Of a stretch of 64,000 nt of DNA, positions 62,870 through 64,000 are shown piece by piece. The notes under the pieces are model-generated. The model saw only the letters and a list, made by a program, of their open reading frames with translations, searched no databases and was not told the origin of the DNA. The position numbers and the translations under genes are program-made. Source of the DNA: Nipponacmea schrenckii. Taxonomy: Eukaryota; Mollusca; Gastropoda; Lottiidae. The DNA is taken from contig JAUJPP010000007.1 in assembly GCA_030562195.1 (NCBI GenBank), forward strand, positions 15,869,769-15,933,768, in the 5' to 3' direction. Positions within the stretch are counted from its first letter, which is position 1; every line of letters starts with the position of its first letter.

Positions 62870-64000
62870 AAGAGAAATGTTATTGGATGGATGCACTTTG
62901 AAAAGCATATCAACGTGGTAGTTTCTAGACATTGTGCTTGTTTCTTTCAAACGTTTCCTTTACTCTAAAGGTGTTCTGATTCTCTGTGATTGTGTATCAT
63001 CGGTGAACTATCCTGTATTGGATACTAGGAGTTGAAAAGATCACGTTTTGCCTAAAACTTAGTCCATTGGCCTTTTTCTGTTCAATAATTTTGATTTCTT
63101 CGAAGGTTTAGCTGTTGTTTGCAAATATTTCGTAATATTTATTCTCTATTCTATTCTCGTATTATGTATGGCGATTACGAATTGATCAAAATTCATAATA
63201 ATGTAGATAGTAGGGAACGGAAATTCAGTAAGTAATTACATGTGTAACCATTTCTTTAACTTCGAACTTTTCTACCCTCGAATATGTGATAGGCCCTAAG
63301 ATTTAGACGGTTAAGGCTTTTGAAGGTCGGGCAGATGACTTTCTATGAAACATTGTGGTATTAATCCATTAAAGTGGCCTTTTATGTATCACTTCGTTAT
63401 TTTCTTGTTTCGTGTTCTTTCTTTCAATAACATTTAGATCATTTAGCAAACATGGAGGACAGGGGATGGGATAGAGTCAATCTGTTCCCAGAAAACTGTC
63501 TTTATTTGAAGCATATTTCTCATAAGTCGTAACTTGCAAGCATAGATTTTCGGGTGATAAAGCATTGTAGACCTACTGACTATGAAACGGAATATGAAGC
63601 AAAGATATGAAACAATTTGTGTATGACGGTGAGGGAGTTTTGTATTGCCCTCGATTATATTTCTTGCAAATCAAGTGAGTAATTTAAAGATATGAGTTCA
63701 TGCTTATGAAAATTCAATAGGTGTGGGCAAAATTGACTTTTTTAGAATCCAATTTTAGTCAAATAAATGTAAAATCCTCACTATTAGAAAAACACATTTA
63801 ATAAGAAGCAGCATTTAGGCTACATACTTTGAATGTAGGCCTATTTTGTTAAAAAAAAAACAAGCATAATAGGCCTACCATACTCCAACATAGTTCCATG
63901 TAATAAAGCATCACTATAATGGAACAGTTTTCATTGTGACGCACCACTATTATGAAGCCATTGTGACAAGACCGCAACAATGTAAGTACGAAAATTCTAT
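62870..64000. other. gene-free right end
   Basis: No exon or RNA gene can be supported. AT-rich, unique-looking; an AATAAA occurs near 63762. Confidence 0.5.

Overview
This is eukaryotic (animal) nuclear DNA. It is AT-rich and intron-rich, and holds four recognisable plus-strand genes with canonical GT..AG introns, separated by long gene-free stretches full of minisatellites and small mobile elements. The gene set (animal-type beta-tubulin, an ANKRD55 orthologue, a clan-3 cytochrome P450 and a YeeE/YedE-type transporter) and the SINE tails of the 'AGTAGGACGTTAAACTCC + ATTTC' kind suggest a lophotrochozoan, most likely a mollusc. The species cannot be fixed from sequence alone.

Layout. 1-16.7 kb: no gene seen. 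It contains a large 33-bp minisatellite (about 3.49-5.37 kb), a related 35-bp array, SINE and MITE copies, and a hairpin-bearing element (9.64-10.78 kb). 16.7-22.9 kb: a 10-exon gene for a 406-residue polytopic membrane protein of the YeeE/YedE (Sulf_transp) family, with a 32-bp satellite inside intron 4. 26.5-35.6 kb: a 13-exon cytochrome P450 of 511 residues with all hallmark motifs, followed by a 44-bp array (36.5-38.5 kb) and a 26-bp array (39.5-41.2 kb). 42.4-43.25 kb: an 841-bp Harbinger-like MITE with TTA target duplications. 44.7-47.27 kb: a two-exon beta-tubulin carrying two single-base insertions that break the frame. 48.8-49.2 kb: a 23-bp array made of palindromes. 51.5-62.0 kb: a 12-exon ANKRD55 orthologue of 638 residues with a 49-bp array in intron 4 and a 36-bp array in intron 6. 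62.07-62.86 kb: two adjacent MITEs.

The four genes are independent transcription units, not an operon. The exon models were built by hand: every internal junction is phase-consistent, and the summed coding lengths are multiples of three, which for three genes gives uninterrupted proteins of family-typical length. Beta-tubulin reaches its expected 447 residues only if two extra bases are discounted. The best second-look items are the animal YeeE/YedE transporter, the ANKRD55 intron satellite that appears to have grown from a duplicated exon-4/splice-donor junction, the doubly frameshifted beta-tubulin, and a piece of the downstream flank found inside the 44-bp array.
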